The translations under genes were made by a program, and so were the position numbers. Shown piece after piece: positions 20,701 to 27,903 of a stretch of DNA of 53,583 nt (the first letter of the stretch is position 1; each line of letters begins with the position of its first letter). Under the pieces are notes generated by a model, which was not told where the DNA came from, did no database searches, and saw only the letters and a list, made by a program, of their open reading frames with translations. The stretch lies in assembly GCA_017849555.1 (NCBI GenBank), contig JAFIGU010000083.1, positions 1 to 53,583 on the forward strand. Reading direction: 5' to 3'. The stretch is from Sphingomonas sp. (GTDB lineage Bacteria; Pseudomonadota; Alphaproteobacteria; Sphingomonadales; Sphingomonadaceae).

Positions 20701-20896
20701 CGACCGAGGTGACATTGACCGATTGCGGGATGCGCGAGCCCGTCACCACGACGTCGGGGGTCGCCGCCGCCTCGGCCGGTGCGGCGGGCGTGCCGGGGGC
20801 GGTCTGCGCGTAAGCGGATACCGGAACCATCGCCAGAACAAGCGCCGCGGGTGCCGCGCCGCTCCTCAATGCCGAGATTGTCGCAAAGCGTTTCAT
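17747..20896 (-). CDS. TonB-dependent receptor, paralogue 2
   Basis: The predicted protein has 1049 residues; ATG 20896 follows AGAGGAGGAAAATCA. The signal peptide (MKRFATISALRSG, hydrophobic core, VSAYAQ) is followed by the same plug opening PDVVVTGSRIPQSVNVTSVA and the same barrel landmarks as paralogue 1, with the C-terminus YIYAGFTLDF. Differences cluster in extracellular-loop-like stretches, such as those around DGSGSSTFYTFRPNGG and the extra residues AVTGPANSAYAG, which fits divergence of ligand-binding surfaces after duplication. Its upstream region is an unusually AT-rich gap of about 550 bp. The ligand is unknown. It could be specific for the same class of ligand as paralogue 1. Confidence 0.95.
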   Translation of the reverse strand: MKRFATISALRSGAAPAALVLAMVPVSAYAQTAPGTPAAPAEAAATPDVVVTGSRIPQSVNVTSVAPVTVVSNEDLKLQGTTRVEDLLNSLPSVFASQSSTLSNGASGTATIDLRGLGTNRTLTLVNGRRLLPGDPSGGSAADINIIPAAMVKRVEVLTGGASSTYGADAVAGVVNFIMDTDFTGVRFDGQYSFYQHSNRNKLIRPLLDVRQAAGLAGYGYPDGSVADGGAFDGTMAIGSKFADDRGHVSAYFGYRKVNPVLQSRRDYSACTIQNTGSGSLRCGGSATSDNGNALVFVDGSGSSTFYTFRPNGGFENAVSLYNFAPLNYYQRPDERFTAGAFVNYEVSDGFKPYLEFMFMDDRTVAQIAPSGDFGNTLTINCDNPLMSPAQRAVICARPNLINGALGNFPLATGAGYNPNPNTPATNFIDPTTGQTYNKGFFQLLRRNVEGGPRQADLQHTNFRGVLGARGDLGKAWSYDAYYQYGKTIYSQTYSNEFSVARLGRALDAVTGPANSAYAGQTVCRSVLDGSDPNCAPYNVFGGAGAASPEAIKYLSAIGFQRGQTVEQVASMSFTGRLGEYGIMLPWAEEGIAVNIGGEYRKETLELQTDQAFRDGDLTGQGGTTQPISGGFRVLEVFGEAQVPLVQRNFFHDLTLTAGYRYSAYKTTAGNTYNTNTFKVGVDFAPIRDIKFRGSFNRAVRAPNVQELFVAQTVQLAGNNDPCSGMTITATDYGCLAQGLAVGQATPGNPAGQYNGLLGGVATLQPEKATTKSFGVVLQPSFLPRFALSVDWFDIKVRDSIRGFGADAILLDCTSKATATFTPETCGLINRDAGGSIWLTSGGYVIDLPSNRGSQQTRGLEINGSYTQPAGAAGNLTLTFNGTYLDAYKVNNGLTQPYDCAGLYGPTCSKGGTVNSAAPLPRWRHKARLNWQLPAGVGLSAQWRYISSVRAETTVDNESLKGANNFNPGLRIPVQSYFDLAATATVATGYTFRFGVNNLLDKQPPLITSGNGGRAGSNLCPSGSCNGNTYPAVYDALGRYIYAGFTLDF

Positions 20897-21005
20897 TGAT
20901 TTTCCTCCTCTATTTCGATGACCGGAGAATTGATTCCCTCGATCTCGACGCGGCCCCTGAAATGTCCGCTAGAAATAAAGAAAAATCGCAACAACTCGTT
21001 TTGTT

Positions 21006-21045
21006 TTACATAAGTTGACACGACTTTACCTTAGATTACATAAGT
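21006..21045. repeat. Direct repeat TTACATAAGT, 30-bp period
   Basis: The 10-mer TTACATAAGT occurs at 21006-21015 and again at 21036-21045, exactly 30 bp apart (about three helical turns), upstream of the receptor start. The arrangement is typical of paired binding sites for a regulator on one face of DNA, though two copies can also be chance in AT-rich sequence. Confidence 0.6.
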
Positions 21046-21142
21046 GGAATTCTTAGCTCCATTTACGACCTTCTAGGTGACGTCATGTTCGGTTCATGTA
21101 AATCGAATCTGTTACTTGATCCGACGTTCACAAATTCTGTGT

Positions 21143-21161
21143 TGCCTGTTCGCAACAGGCA
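21143..21161. repeat. Perfect short hairpin in the AT-rich gap
   Basis: TGCCTGTT (21143-21150) and AACAGGCA (21154-21161) form an 8-bp perfect stem with loop CGC. No T run follows on either strand, so it is not an obvious terminator. It could be an operator or part of a small transcript. Confidence 0.6.
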
Positions 21162-21360
21162 GTCATGGATCAAATAAATTTACAAACCGCGGAAAATCCC
21201 ACGATTAAAACAATTTGACATGAATTATGTGCAGCACTTCATGCGCCACATATTTACGACAATGATTGGATTCATTGCGGAATGATCGGCATAGCGGAGA
21301 GCAAGACGCCGTCCGTCATCGCCTGACCGTCGCGATTCTACATCACGGATGGCACAGCCA

Positions 21361-21439
21361 TACTGAAGGACGGCAGGTGAAGCGGGCGCGAATACAGACC
21401 GCCGGCAGCCGCTGCGGGACCTGCCGACCGCCTTCAGTA
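21361..21439. repeat. Long imperfect inverted repeat after the M23 peptidase gene
   Basis: TACTGAAGG then CGGCAGGT (21361-21378) is mirrored by ACCTGCCG then CCTTCAGTA (21419-21439). This gives about 17 paired bases, with small asymmetric bulges, around a GC-rich 40-nt centre. It lies 5 bp beyond the stop of the minus-strand peptidase gene, so it may be a 3' transcript-stabilising hairpin. It matches none of the other repeats in the window. Confidence 0.7.
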
Positions 21440-21444
21440 TCCGG

Positions 21445-22305
21445 CTATTGCGCCATCGCCCCGGCGACACGCATCGGATCGATCCGCCGGCCCTGCCACA
21501 TCATTGCCCAGTGGAGATGCGGGCCGGAGGCGCGGCCGGTCGCGCCGACGCGGCCGATCTCCTGCCCCTGGCGGAGGTGATCGCCGACCCGCACCTCGAT
21601 CTTCGACAGATGGAGAAAGGCGCTGTTGAGCCCCATGCCGTGATCGATCATCAGGAGGTTGCCCTCCAGCGTGAACGGCGAGGGCGCGGCGAGGATCACC
21701 ACCCCGTCGGCCGGCGCCACCACCGGCGCGCCGGCGGGCTTCGCGATATCGACCCCGCCGTGATACGCCCCCGGCTCGCCGCGATAGATACGTTGCGCGC
21801 CGAACAATCCGGAAATGCGCCCGGTCGCGGGCCAGATGAAGCGCCGGCGCCAGCCGTCGGCATCGCTGTGCACCAGACGCGCGGCCTTGATCTGTTCGAG
21901 TTCGGCGGGGCGACGGCGCTCGAATTCCGCATCGGGCACCGGCGTCCTGGCGACGCGATCGAGCCGCTCGATCCGCCATTCGCCCGGCGCGACATCGAAT
22001 TCCTTCGTCACGCGCCGCCCGTCGGCGAGGATCGCGACCAGCGACGCGTGCGGGCCGGCGTCACGATCGAAGGCGATCAGGAAACGTCCGTCGCGCGCCA
22101 CCTCGATCGGCATGTCGTCGAGCGTGAGTTGCGTCGTCCCGGCGGGCGCGGTGCCGAGCAGCAATGCCCCCTGCCGTGCGACCCCGGTGAACGGGCCGAA
22201 TGCCGCCGGGGGCAGCAGGGTCGAGGTGCGGAGCGGCTGGGCGTGTGCTGCCGGCATGCAGAGCACCGCCAGCGCGAGCAACGCCCCCCGCCCCGTGCGG
22301 ATCAT
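21445..22305 (-). CDS. M23-family murein metallopeptidase
   Basis: The predicted protein has 286 residues. The start ATG at 22305 overlaps the upstream DUF2093 stop as ATGA; the longer frame to 22587 is a shadow of that gene. A signal peptide is present (MIRTGRGALLALAVLCMPAAHAQ). The C-terminal ~130 residues are a LytM/M23 domain with YHGGVDIAKPAG (His and Asp zinc ligands), the glycine-rich FGAQRIYRGEPGAYHG lead-in, and GPHLHW with the last zinc ligand. An N-terminal beta domain of ~130 residues precedes it. It should cleave peptidoglycan cross-bridges in the periplasm or regulate amidases. It is the last gene of xseA-DUF2093-M23. Confidence 0.92.
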   Translation of the reverse strand: MIRTGRGALLALAVLCMPAAHAQPLRTSTLLPPAAFGPFTGVARQGALLLGTAPAGTTQLTLDDMPIEVARDGRFLIAFDRDAGPHASLVAILADGRRVTKEFDVAPGEWRIERLDRVARTPVPDAEFERRRPAELEQIKAARLVHSDADGWRRRFIWPATGRISGLFGAQRIYRGEPGAYHGGVDIAKPAGAPVVAPADGVVILAAPSPFTLEGNLLMIDHGMGLNSAFLHLSKIEVRVGDHLRQGQEIGRVGATGRASGPHLHWAMMWQGRRIDPMRVAGAMAQ

Positions 22306-22502
22306 TGCGGCGAAAGCGCCTCGGTCGCCAGCGTTGCCGAGGCGAAGGCGCGCTGCCCCGCGACGTCCCAATAACGCAGATCCTCCAGCGCGATCCGCGC
22401 GCCGGAGACCGCGCAGACGACGTGATCGCCCGGCACCAGCACGCGGAAGCCGTTGGCGAGATAATGCAGCCGCGCGGGCCGATCGGAATTGGACATCAGC
22501 AT
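22302..22502 (-). CDS. DUF2093 family small protein
   Basis: The predicted protein has 66 residues, beginning MLM (22502) or MSN (22496); the choice is uncertain. The sequence LHYLANGFRVLVPGDHVVCAVSG then ARIALEDLRYWDV matches the alphaproteobacterial DUF2093 family, short cytoplasmic proteins with a conserved G.RI.L..LRYW core. It sits 14 bp after xseA and overlaps the M23 peptidase gene by 4 bp, an arrangement conserved in this order. No biochemical role is known. Confidence 0.85.
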   Translation of the reverse strand: MLMSNSDRPARLHYLANGFRVLVPGDHVVCAVSGARIALEDLRYWDVAGQRAFASATLATEALSPQ

Positions 22503-22516
22503 TGAATCGACAAAAC

Positions 22517-23881
22517 CTATAATAACGAAGGCTGTTCGGGCTCGGGCTGAGCATAAGCACGCGCGCGCCCGCCCTCAACCCTGGCATCGACCGTACCGTA
22601 GCGGAAATGGAGCGTCACCGCGCCCGCGGCGCGCGCCGCCGCCACGGTCGTCAGCGTCGCGCCGGCGCGGGCGGTGACACGGGCATAGCCGCGCTGCAGC
22701 GGGGCATCGGGATCGACCGCCGCGAGCAGCCGCCCGAAATCGGCGAGCCGCTGCCGCGCCGCCTCCAACCGGCGGTCGAGCACCGCGGGGCGGAGCGCGC
22801 CGGCGATGCGATCGAGGCTCCCGCGGGTGTGCGCGACGCGGCGTTCGAGCGCGCGATCGGCACGCATCCCGGCATCGTCGAGCCGCTGGCGCTGCGGGCC
22901 GAGCAACCGGTCGCGGGTCGGCATCAACCGCGCCTGCGCCTCGAGCCGCTCGCGTCCGCGCTCGACATAGCGGCGCGCGCAACGTTCGGCACGCTGGGCG
23001 TGCGCGGCGAGCGTCAGCCTGAGATCGGCGAGCACCGGCACCGCCAGCTCGGCCGCCGCGGTGGGGGTCGGCGCGCGCAGATCGGCGGCATAATCGCACA
23101 AGGTCGTATCGGTCTCATGCCCGACCGCCGAGATCGTCGGGATCTCCGACGCGGCGACCGCGCGCACCACCGCTTCCTCGTTGAACGCCCACAAATCCTC
23201 GATCGACCCGCCACCGCGCGCGACGATGATCAGATCGGGGCGCTGGGCCGCGGGCAAGGCGTTGAACCCGCGCACCGCCGCCGCCACCTCGGCCGCCGCG
23301 CCGTCGCCCTGCACCTTGACCGGCCAGACGAGGACGTGGCTCGGGCAGCGATCCTCGAGCCGGTGGAGGATATCGCGGATCACTGCCCCGGTCGGCGAGG
23401 TGACCACCCCGATCGTGCGCGGCAGGAACGGCAGCGGGCGCTTGCGGCTCGCGTCGAACAGCCCCTCGGCGGCGAGCGCGGCGCGGCGCTTTTCGAGCAA
23501 CGCCATCAGCGCGCCGGCGCCGGCCAGCTCCATCCGCTCGATGACGATCTGATATTTGGATCGGCCGGGATAAGTGGTCAGCCGCCCGGTGGCGATCACC
23601 TCGATCCCGTCCTCGGGGCGGAAGGCGAGCTGCGCCGCCTGCCCCTTCCAGATCACCCCGTCGATCACCGCCGCCTCGTCCTTGAGGCAGAGATAGGCGT
23701 GGCCCGACGCGACGCGCTTATAGCCCGAAATCTCGCCGCGCAGGCGGACATGGCCGAATTCGCCCTCCACCACGCGCTTGAGGCGTTGCGAAAGCTCACC
23801 CACCGAGAGAGCGGGCGCGTTGCTGCCGGGCGCTTCGTCGGCTACCAGCCGGCCCGGCGGATCAAGAAAGGGATCGGACAT
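22517..23881 (-). CDS. xseA: Exodeoxyribonuclease VII large subunit
   Basis: The predicted protein has 454 residues, from [11 protein letters not shown] at 23881. Its start codon shares its first base with the TTG start of the divergent purD. The N-terminal OB-fold ([29 protein letters not shown]) binds single-stranded DNA. The catalytic half has [34 protein letters not shown] and [23 protein letters not shown], the hallmark segments of XseA. A coiled-coil stretch rich in Arg and Ala follows. With XseB (not in the window) it forms the nuclease that degrades ssDNA to oligonucleotides. It heads a three-gene minus-strand operon. Confidence 0.96.
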   Translation of the reverse strand: MSDPFLDPPGRLVADEAPGSNAPALSVGELSQRLKRVVEGEFGHVRLRGEISGYKRVASGHAYLCLKDEAAVIDGVIWKGQAAQLAFRPEDGIEVIATGRLTTYPGRSKYQIVIERMELAGAGALMALLEKRRAALAAEGLFDASRKRPLPFLPRTIGVVTSPTGAVIRDILHRLEDRCPSHVLVWPVKVQGDGAAAEVAAAVRGFNALPAAQRPDLIIVARGGGSIEDLWAFNEEAVVRAVAASEIPTISAVGHETDTTLCDYAADLRAPTPTAAAELAVPVLADLRLTLAAHAQRAERCARRYVERGRERLEAQARLMPTRDRLLGPQRQRLDDAGMRADRALERRVAHTRGSLDRIAGALRPAVLDRRLEAARQRLADFGRLLAAVDPDAPLQRGYARVTARAGATLTTVAAARAAGAVTLHFRYGTVDARVEGGRARAYAQPEPEQPSLL

Positions 23882-25131
23882 TGAACGTTTTGCTTGTCGG
23901 CTCCGGTGGGCGTGAACATGCGCTGGCGTGGAAGCTGGCGCAATCACCCAGGCTCGATACCCTGTTCGCCGCGCCGGGCAACCCCGGCATCGCGCAACAT
24001 GCGACGATCGCCGCGCTCGACGTGACCGATCATCGCGCGGTGATCGATTTCTGCCGCCGCGAAAAGATCGGGCTGGTGGTGATCGGACCGGAAGCGCCGC
24101 TGGTCGAGGGGTTGGCGGACAATCTCCGCACGATCGGCGTCCCCGTATTCGGCCCCGGCCGCGCGGCGGCGCAGCTCGAAGGATCGAAGGGCTTCACCAA
24201 GGATCTGTGTGCGCGCGTCGGCATCCCGACCGCCGCTTATGTCCGCGTGACGAGCAAGGACGGCGCGCTCGCCGCGCTCGACGATTTCGGCGAGCGCTGC
24301 GTCATCAAGGCCGACGGGCTCGCCGCGGGCAAGGGCGTGACGGTGGCGACGAGCCGCGCCGAGGCCGAGGCGGCGATCGACGCGTTGTTCGCCGACGGCC
24401 CGGCCGAGGCGGTGATCGAGGAAATGCTCGAAGGACCCGAGGCAAGCCTGTTCGTCCTGTCCGACGGCACCGTCACCGCCGCGTTCGGCTCGGCGCAGGA
24501 TCACAAGCGCGTCGGCGACGGCGATACCGGACCGAATACCGGCGGGATGGGTGCCTATAGCCCCGCGGCGGTGCTGACCCCCGAACTGGAGGAACGCGCG
24601 CTGGGCGAGATCGTCCGCCCGACGATCGACGCGCTGGCCGAGGCCGGCACGCCCTATGTCGGGGTGCTCTATGCCGGGCTGATGCTGACCGCCGACGGCC
24701 CCAAGCTGATCGAATATAACGTCCGCTTCGGCGATCCCGAATGCCAGGTGCTGATGGCGCGCTTCACCGGCGAGCTGGTCGAGCTGCTGCTCGCGGTGGC
24801 CGAAGGGCGGCTGGCCGACGAGCCCGAACCGGCCTTCTCGCCCGAGGTGGCGCTGACGGTGGTGATGGCGGCGAAGGGCTATCCGGGCACCCCGACAAGC
24901 GGCGGCGCGATCGGCGGGATCGACGCGGCGCAAGCGACCGGGGCGGTGGTATTTCAGGCCGGCACGAAGGACGCCGGCGGCAAATTGGTCGCGAGCGGCG
25001 GGCGCGTGCTTGCGGTCACCGCGACCGGCGCGGATGTGAAGAGCGCACAGGCCGCGGCCTATCGCGCGGTCGATGCGATCGATTTCCCGGACGGTTTCTG
25101 CCGCCGCGACATCGGCTGGCGCGCGATCTGA
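23881..25131 (+). CDS. purD: Phosphoribosylamine-glycine ligase
   Basis: The predicted protein has 416 residues, read from TTG at 23881 ([19 protein letters not shown]), the position expected for PurD; a GAAAGGGA motif 6-13 bases upstream lies inside the xseA coding sequence. The N-terminal GSGGREHA motif, the ATP-grasp segments [14 protein letters not shown] and [35 protein letters not shown] (split here by function), and [11 protein letters not shown] are diagnostic. It makes glycinamide ribonucleotide, step 2 of purine synthesis. The non-ATG start and shared start base with xseA suggest tight, mutually constrained expression of the two divergent genes. Confidence 0.97.
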   Translation: MNVLLVGSGGREHALAWKLAQSPRLDTLFAAPGNPGIAQHATIAALDVTDHRAVIDFCRREKIGLVVIGPEAPLVEGLADNLRTIGVPVFGPGRAAAQLEGSKGFTKDLCARVGIPTAAYVRVTSKDGALAALDDFGERCVIKADGLAAGKGVTVATSRAEAEAAIDALFADGPAEAVIEEMLEGPEASLFVLSDGTVTAAFGSAQDHKRVGDGDTGPNTGGMGAYSPAAVLTPELEERALGEIVRPTIDALAEAGTPYVGVLYAGLMLTADGPKLIEYNVRFGDPECQVLMARFTGELVELLLAVAEGRLADEPEPAFSPEVALTVVMAAKGYPGTPTSGGAIGGIDAAQATGAVVFQAGTKDAGGKLVASGGRVLAVTATGADVKSAQAAAYRAVDAIDFPDGFCRRDIGWRAI

Positions 25132-25190
25132 TTGCTGGATAGAAGGAGCCGGGCGCGACAAGCTCGGCCGAAGCGAAACGGGAGTAAGCT

Positions 25191-25772
25191 ATGCGTCCGG
25201 ATACCGACACCCTGACGACGATCGCGCTCGCGCTGATCGCGGTCGTCGCGGTGCTGACGATCCTCGGCATCCTGTGGGGCGCGCGGCTCAAACGTCAGCG
25301 CGTCGCCGCCGAGCGGATCGAGGAGGAGGTCGTCGCGCGCGACCAGCAGGCCGCTGCCGCCCCCTCGCCCCCGCCGCCCCCTTCGCCTCTCCCCCCGCCG
25401 CCGCCGCTCCCGGTCGCGCCGCCGCCGCCACCGCCCGCGCCGAGGGCGAATGCGGATCCGGTGGTCGAGGCTGCGCCCGAGCCGAAACCCGCACCGAAAC
25501 CGGCCGCGGCCACGCCGGCCGGGCCCTCGCCCGCCGATGGACCGGTGACCCAGCTCAAGGGGCTGGGACCGAAACTGGCCGAGCGGCTCGCCGAACTCGG
25601 CGTGACGACGGTGGGCCAGCTCGCCGCGCTCGATCAGGCGGAAGCCGAAGCGCTCGACGCGCGCCTCGGGCCATTCACCGGGCGGATGAACCGCGATCGC
25701 TGGCTCGAACAGGCACGCTTCCTCGCCGCCGGCGACCGCGCCGGGTTCGAGGCTGTATTCGGCAAGCTTTGA
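25191..25772 (+). CDS. Membrane-anchored helix-hairpin-helix protein with proline-rich linker
   Basis: The predicted protein has 193 residues; ATG 25191 follows GGGAGTAAGCT. One transmembrane helix (~9-30, TIALALIAVVAVLTILGILWG) is followed by a basic stop (RLKRQR), a proline/alanine linker (~57-110) and a C-terminal helix-hairpin-helix unit, LKGLGPKLAERLAELGV then TTVGQLAAL (~118-145). This HhH form is used to bind DNA without sequence preference and appears in many proteins annotated as predicted flap-endonuclease-like 5' domains. The topology would place the HhH in the cytoplasm, close to the membrane. It lies 59 bp after purD and may be co-transcribed. Confidence 0.85.
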   Translation: MRPDTDTLTTIALALIAVVAVLTILGILWGARLKRQRVAAERIEEEVVARDQQAAAAPSPPPPPSPLPPPPPLPVAPPPPPPAPRANADPVVEAAPEPKPAPKPAAATPAGPSPADGPVTQLKGLGPKLAERLAELGVTTVGQLAALDQAEAEALDARLGPFTGRMNRDRWLEQARFLAAGDRAGFEAVFGKL

Positions 25773-25779
25773 TCCCAAC

Positions 25780-25798
25780 CCTCCCCCGGAGGGGGAGG
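25780..25798. repeat. Short GC hairpin after the HhH gene
   Basis: CCTCCCCC (25780-25787) pairs with GGGGGAGG (25791-25798) around a GGA loop. No T run follows, so it is more likely a REP-type palindrome than an intrinsic terminator. Confidence 0.6.
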
Positions 25799-25874
25799 AT
25801 TGGTCGGAATAGTAAGGATTGCGCTTGTATCGCCCGCGTCCCACATAGCCGCGTAACACACCAACGGGGATTCG

Positions 25875-26798
25875 ATGGCCGATCCATATTCGACGCTGGG
25901 GGTCGCGCGCGGCGCGTCCGAGGCGGACATCAAGAAGGCGTACCGCAAGCTCGCGAAGGAGCTGCATCCCGATCGCAACAAAGACAATCCCAAGGCCGCC
26001 GAGCGTTTCAGCCAGGTGACGAGCGCCTATGACCTGCTGACCGACAAGGACAAGCGCGCGCGCTTCGACCGCGGCGAGATCGATGCGGACGGCAATCCCA
26101 CCTCGCCGTTCGGCGCCGGATTCGGCGGCGCGCGCGGCGGCGGTGGCGCGGGCGGGTTCCGCTCGCAGGGGTTCGAGCCCGACGGTGTAGATATGTCCGA
26201 TATCTTCGAAGGGCTGTTCGGCGGGCGCGGCGGCGGTGGCGGGTTCGCCAGCGGGTTCGGGCGGCGCCAGCCGCCGCCCAAGGGCGCCAATACCGCCTAT
26301 CGCCTGCGCGTGCCGTTCGTCGACGCCGCCGCGCTGGCGCCGCAACGCATCACGCTCGCCGACGGCAAGACGATCGACCTCAAGCTCCCCGCCGGGGTCG
26401 AGGACGGCACGCAGATGCGCCTCTCCGGCAAGGGCGAGGAAGGCCCGGGCGGCGCTGGCGATGCGATCATCACGATCGAGGTGACCCCGCACCGTTTCTT
26501 TACCCGCGACGGCGACGACGTGCGGCTCGACCTGCCCGTCACGCTCGGCGAGGCGGTGAAGGGCGGCCCGGTGAAGGTGCCGACCGTCGAGAAAGCGGTG
26601 ATGCTGACGATCCCTGCCGGCTCCTCGTCGGGCAAGGTGCTGCGGCTCAAGGGTAAGGGCTTTCACAAGAAAGGCGGCGGGCGCGGCGACCAGCTCGTCA
26701 CGCTGATGGTCGACGTGCCGGCCGACGATGCCGCGCTCAAGGCGTTCGTGGAAAACTGGGACGGCGGCGGGAACCCCCGCGCCGCGATGGGGGTATAA
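25875..26798 (+). CDS. DnaJ-type co-chaperone without zinc finger (CbpA-like)
   Basis: The predicted protein has 307 residues; ATG 25875 follows AACGGGGATTCG. It has a J-domain (~4-68) with HPD at 31-33, a glycine-rich linker (~82-135, including GARGGGGAGGFRSQGF), and two C-terminal client-binding beta domains (QRITLADGKTIDLKLPAGVEDG and VTLGEAVKGGPVKVPTVE). The CXXCXGXG zinc repeats of DnaJ are absent, making it type II/CbpA-like. It stimulates DnaK ATPase and delivers clients. It is separated by a palindrome from the next gene and is not next to dnaK. Confidence 0.93.
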   Translation: MADPYSTLGVARGASEADIKKAYRKLAKELHPDRNKDNPKAAERFSQVTSAYDLLTDKDKRARFDRGEIDADGNPTSPFGAGFGGARGGGGAGGFRSQGFEPDGVDMSDIFEGLFGGRGGGGGFASGFGRRQPPPKGANTAYRLRVPFVDAAALAPQRITLADGKTIDLKLPAGVEDGTQMRLSGKGEEGPGGAGDAIITIEVTPHRFFTRDGDDVRLDLPVTLGEAVKGGPVKVPTVEKAVMLTIPAGSSSGKVLRLKGKGFHKKGGGRGDQLVTLMVDVPADDAALKAFVENWDGGGNPRAAMGV

Positions 26799-26821
26799 AC
26801 ACGATCAACGCCTTTCATCGT

Positions 26822-26844
26822 CATGCCGGGCTCGACCCGGCATG
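26822..26844. repeat. Perfect palindromic hairpin between the J-protein and BrkB genes
   Basis: CATGCCGGG (26822-26830) and CCCGGCATG (26836-26844) flank loop CTCGA. The 9-bp perfect stem has no T run on the + strand. It looks like another REP-type unit; it could slow RNase or weakly terminate after the J-protein gene. Confidence 0.65.
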
Positions 26845-26946
26845 GCGACATAGAGGTGCGGGGATCATGTGGCTGAGCTGAGGAACACCCGCTAATCAAC
26901 GCCCGTTGATGCGCTATAGAGGCCAGCAACCAGGGGGAAGAGCCGC

Positions 26947-27903
26947 TTGACCGATGCCGCGACCGCACTGACCCCTGAAGCGCGTGCGGCGCGGCGCGAC
27001 GGTGACGCCGATGTCCCCGACCTCCCCGAATCCGGCAGCACCACGCTCCGCGTGCTCAAGCGCGCCGCCACCGGGGTCTATACCGTCGGCTTCATGCATG
27101 CCGGCAACCTCGCCTATCTCTCGCTGATGACGGTGTTTCCGTTCTTCATCGTGGTGGCGGCGGTGTTGTCGGCGCTGGGCGAGAACGACCGCATCCAGTT
27201 CGCGGTCTCGTCCTTTCTCCACGTCCTGCCGCCCGATGTCGCCGATGTGCTGCGCAAGCCGATCCGCGACGTGCTGACCCAGCGTACCGGCGGGTTGCTG
27301 TGGCTCGGCGGGCTGGTCGGGCTGTGGACCGTCGGCGGCTTCGTCGAGACGATCCGCGAAATCTTCCGCCAGGCCTATGGCACCAAATCCTCGCAATCGC
27401 TCTGGCGGTCGCGGCTCAGCCTGTCGCTCGGCATCGTCGCGTCGGTGATGCTGACCTTGTTCTCGTTCCTGGTGCAGGGTCTGCTCACTGCGGTCGAGGA
27501 ATTCATCTACCGGCTGGTGCCCTGGGCCGCGGACGTCGCGGGATGGATCGGGCTCAGCCGCATCATCCCCGGCATGGTGATGTTCGCCGCGCTGTACATG
27601 TTGTTCTATTGCGTCACGCCCCCCAAATATCGCTACACGAACAGCCGCAAATGGCCCGGCGCGCTGTTCACCACCGGCTGGTGGGTGGGGATGACGGCGA
27701 TCCTGCCGTTCGTCCTCTCCCAACTTGGCGGATACAGCCTCACCTACGGCAGCCTCGCTGGCGTGGTGGTGATGCTGTTGTTCTTCTATTTGATCGGGCT
27801 CGGTTTGGTATTTGGGGCGCATCTCAACGCGGCACTGGCGGAACCGCCGGAAATGGCGTTAGGGGACGCAACAACGGAGCAAGAAGAAAAGGCGGGACCG
27901 TGA
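26947..27903 (+). CDS. YihY/BrkB family inner-membrane protein
   Basis: The predicted protein has 318 residues from TTG 26947, preceded by GGGGGAAGAGCCGC. About six hydrophobic helices are visible: LSLMTVFPFFIVVAAVL, GLLWLGGLVGLWTVGGFV, LGIVASVMLTLFSFLVQGLL, IIPGMVMFAALYMLFYCVT, TGWWVGMTAILPFVLSQL and LAGVVVMLLFFYLIGLG. The family was once mislabelled RNase BN; its true role is unsettled (envelope or transport-linked). Its stop overlaps the GTG of fabI (GTGA), so it is translationally coupled to it and opens a four-gene operon with fabI, a GNAT and aroC. Confidence 0.92.
   Translation: MTDAATALTPEARAARRDGDADVPDLPESGSTTLRVLKRAATGVYTVGFMHAGNLAYLSLMTVFPFFIVVAAVLSALGENDRIQFAVSSFLHVLPPDVADVLRKPIRDVLTQRTGGLLWLGGLVGLWTVGGFVETIREIFRQAYGTKSSQSLWRSRLSLSLGIVASVMLTLFSFLVQGLLTAVEEFIYRLVPWAADVAGWIGLSRIIPGMVMFAALYMLFYCVTPPKYRYTNSRKWPGALFTTGWWVGMTAILPFVLSQLGGYSLTYGSLAGVVVMLLFFYLIGLGLVFGAHLNAALAEPPEMALGDATTEQEEKAGP

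Larger units (their letters stand above)
20897..21300 (-). promoter_or_regulatory. AT-rich upstream region of receptor paralogue 2
   Basis: The gap 20897-21444 holds no convincing gene. Its first ~400 bp are markedly richer in A and T than the flanking genes and carry paired TTACATAAGT repeats (21006-21045), a perfect hairpin (21143-21161) and TTGACA-like hexamers at 21014 and 21213 on the + strand. The leader next to the receptor (TTCAGGGGCCGCG...AGAGGAGGAAAATCA on the minus strand) is shared with paralogue 1. It probably contains the receptor promoter and operator, but no single promoter can be fixed by eye. Confidence 0.5.

Noticed and set aside
21200..21260. A small gene in the gap near TTGACATGAATTATG
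   Set aside because: Short open frames here lack a ribosome binding site and recognisable composition; the TTGACA-like hexamer has no well-placed -10 before a credible gene.
22306..22587. N-terminal extension of the M23 peptidase through DUF2093 sequence
   Set aside because: Arg-rich shadow of the DUF2093 and xseA genes; the signal peptide begins at the ATG 22305.
27501..27800. Ribonuclease BN
   Set aside because: The YihY/BrkB family was historically given this name, but the protein is a multi-helix membrane protein with no nuclease motif.
27300..27899. N-terminal fusion of an Arg-rich region to FabI
   Set aside because: Frame shadow of the BrkB-type gene; FabI has normal length and motif numbering when started at GTG 27900.
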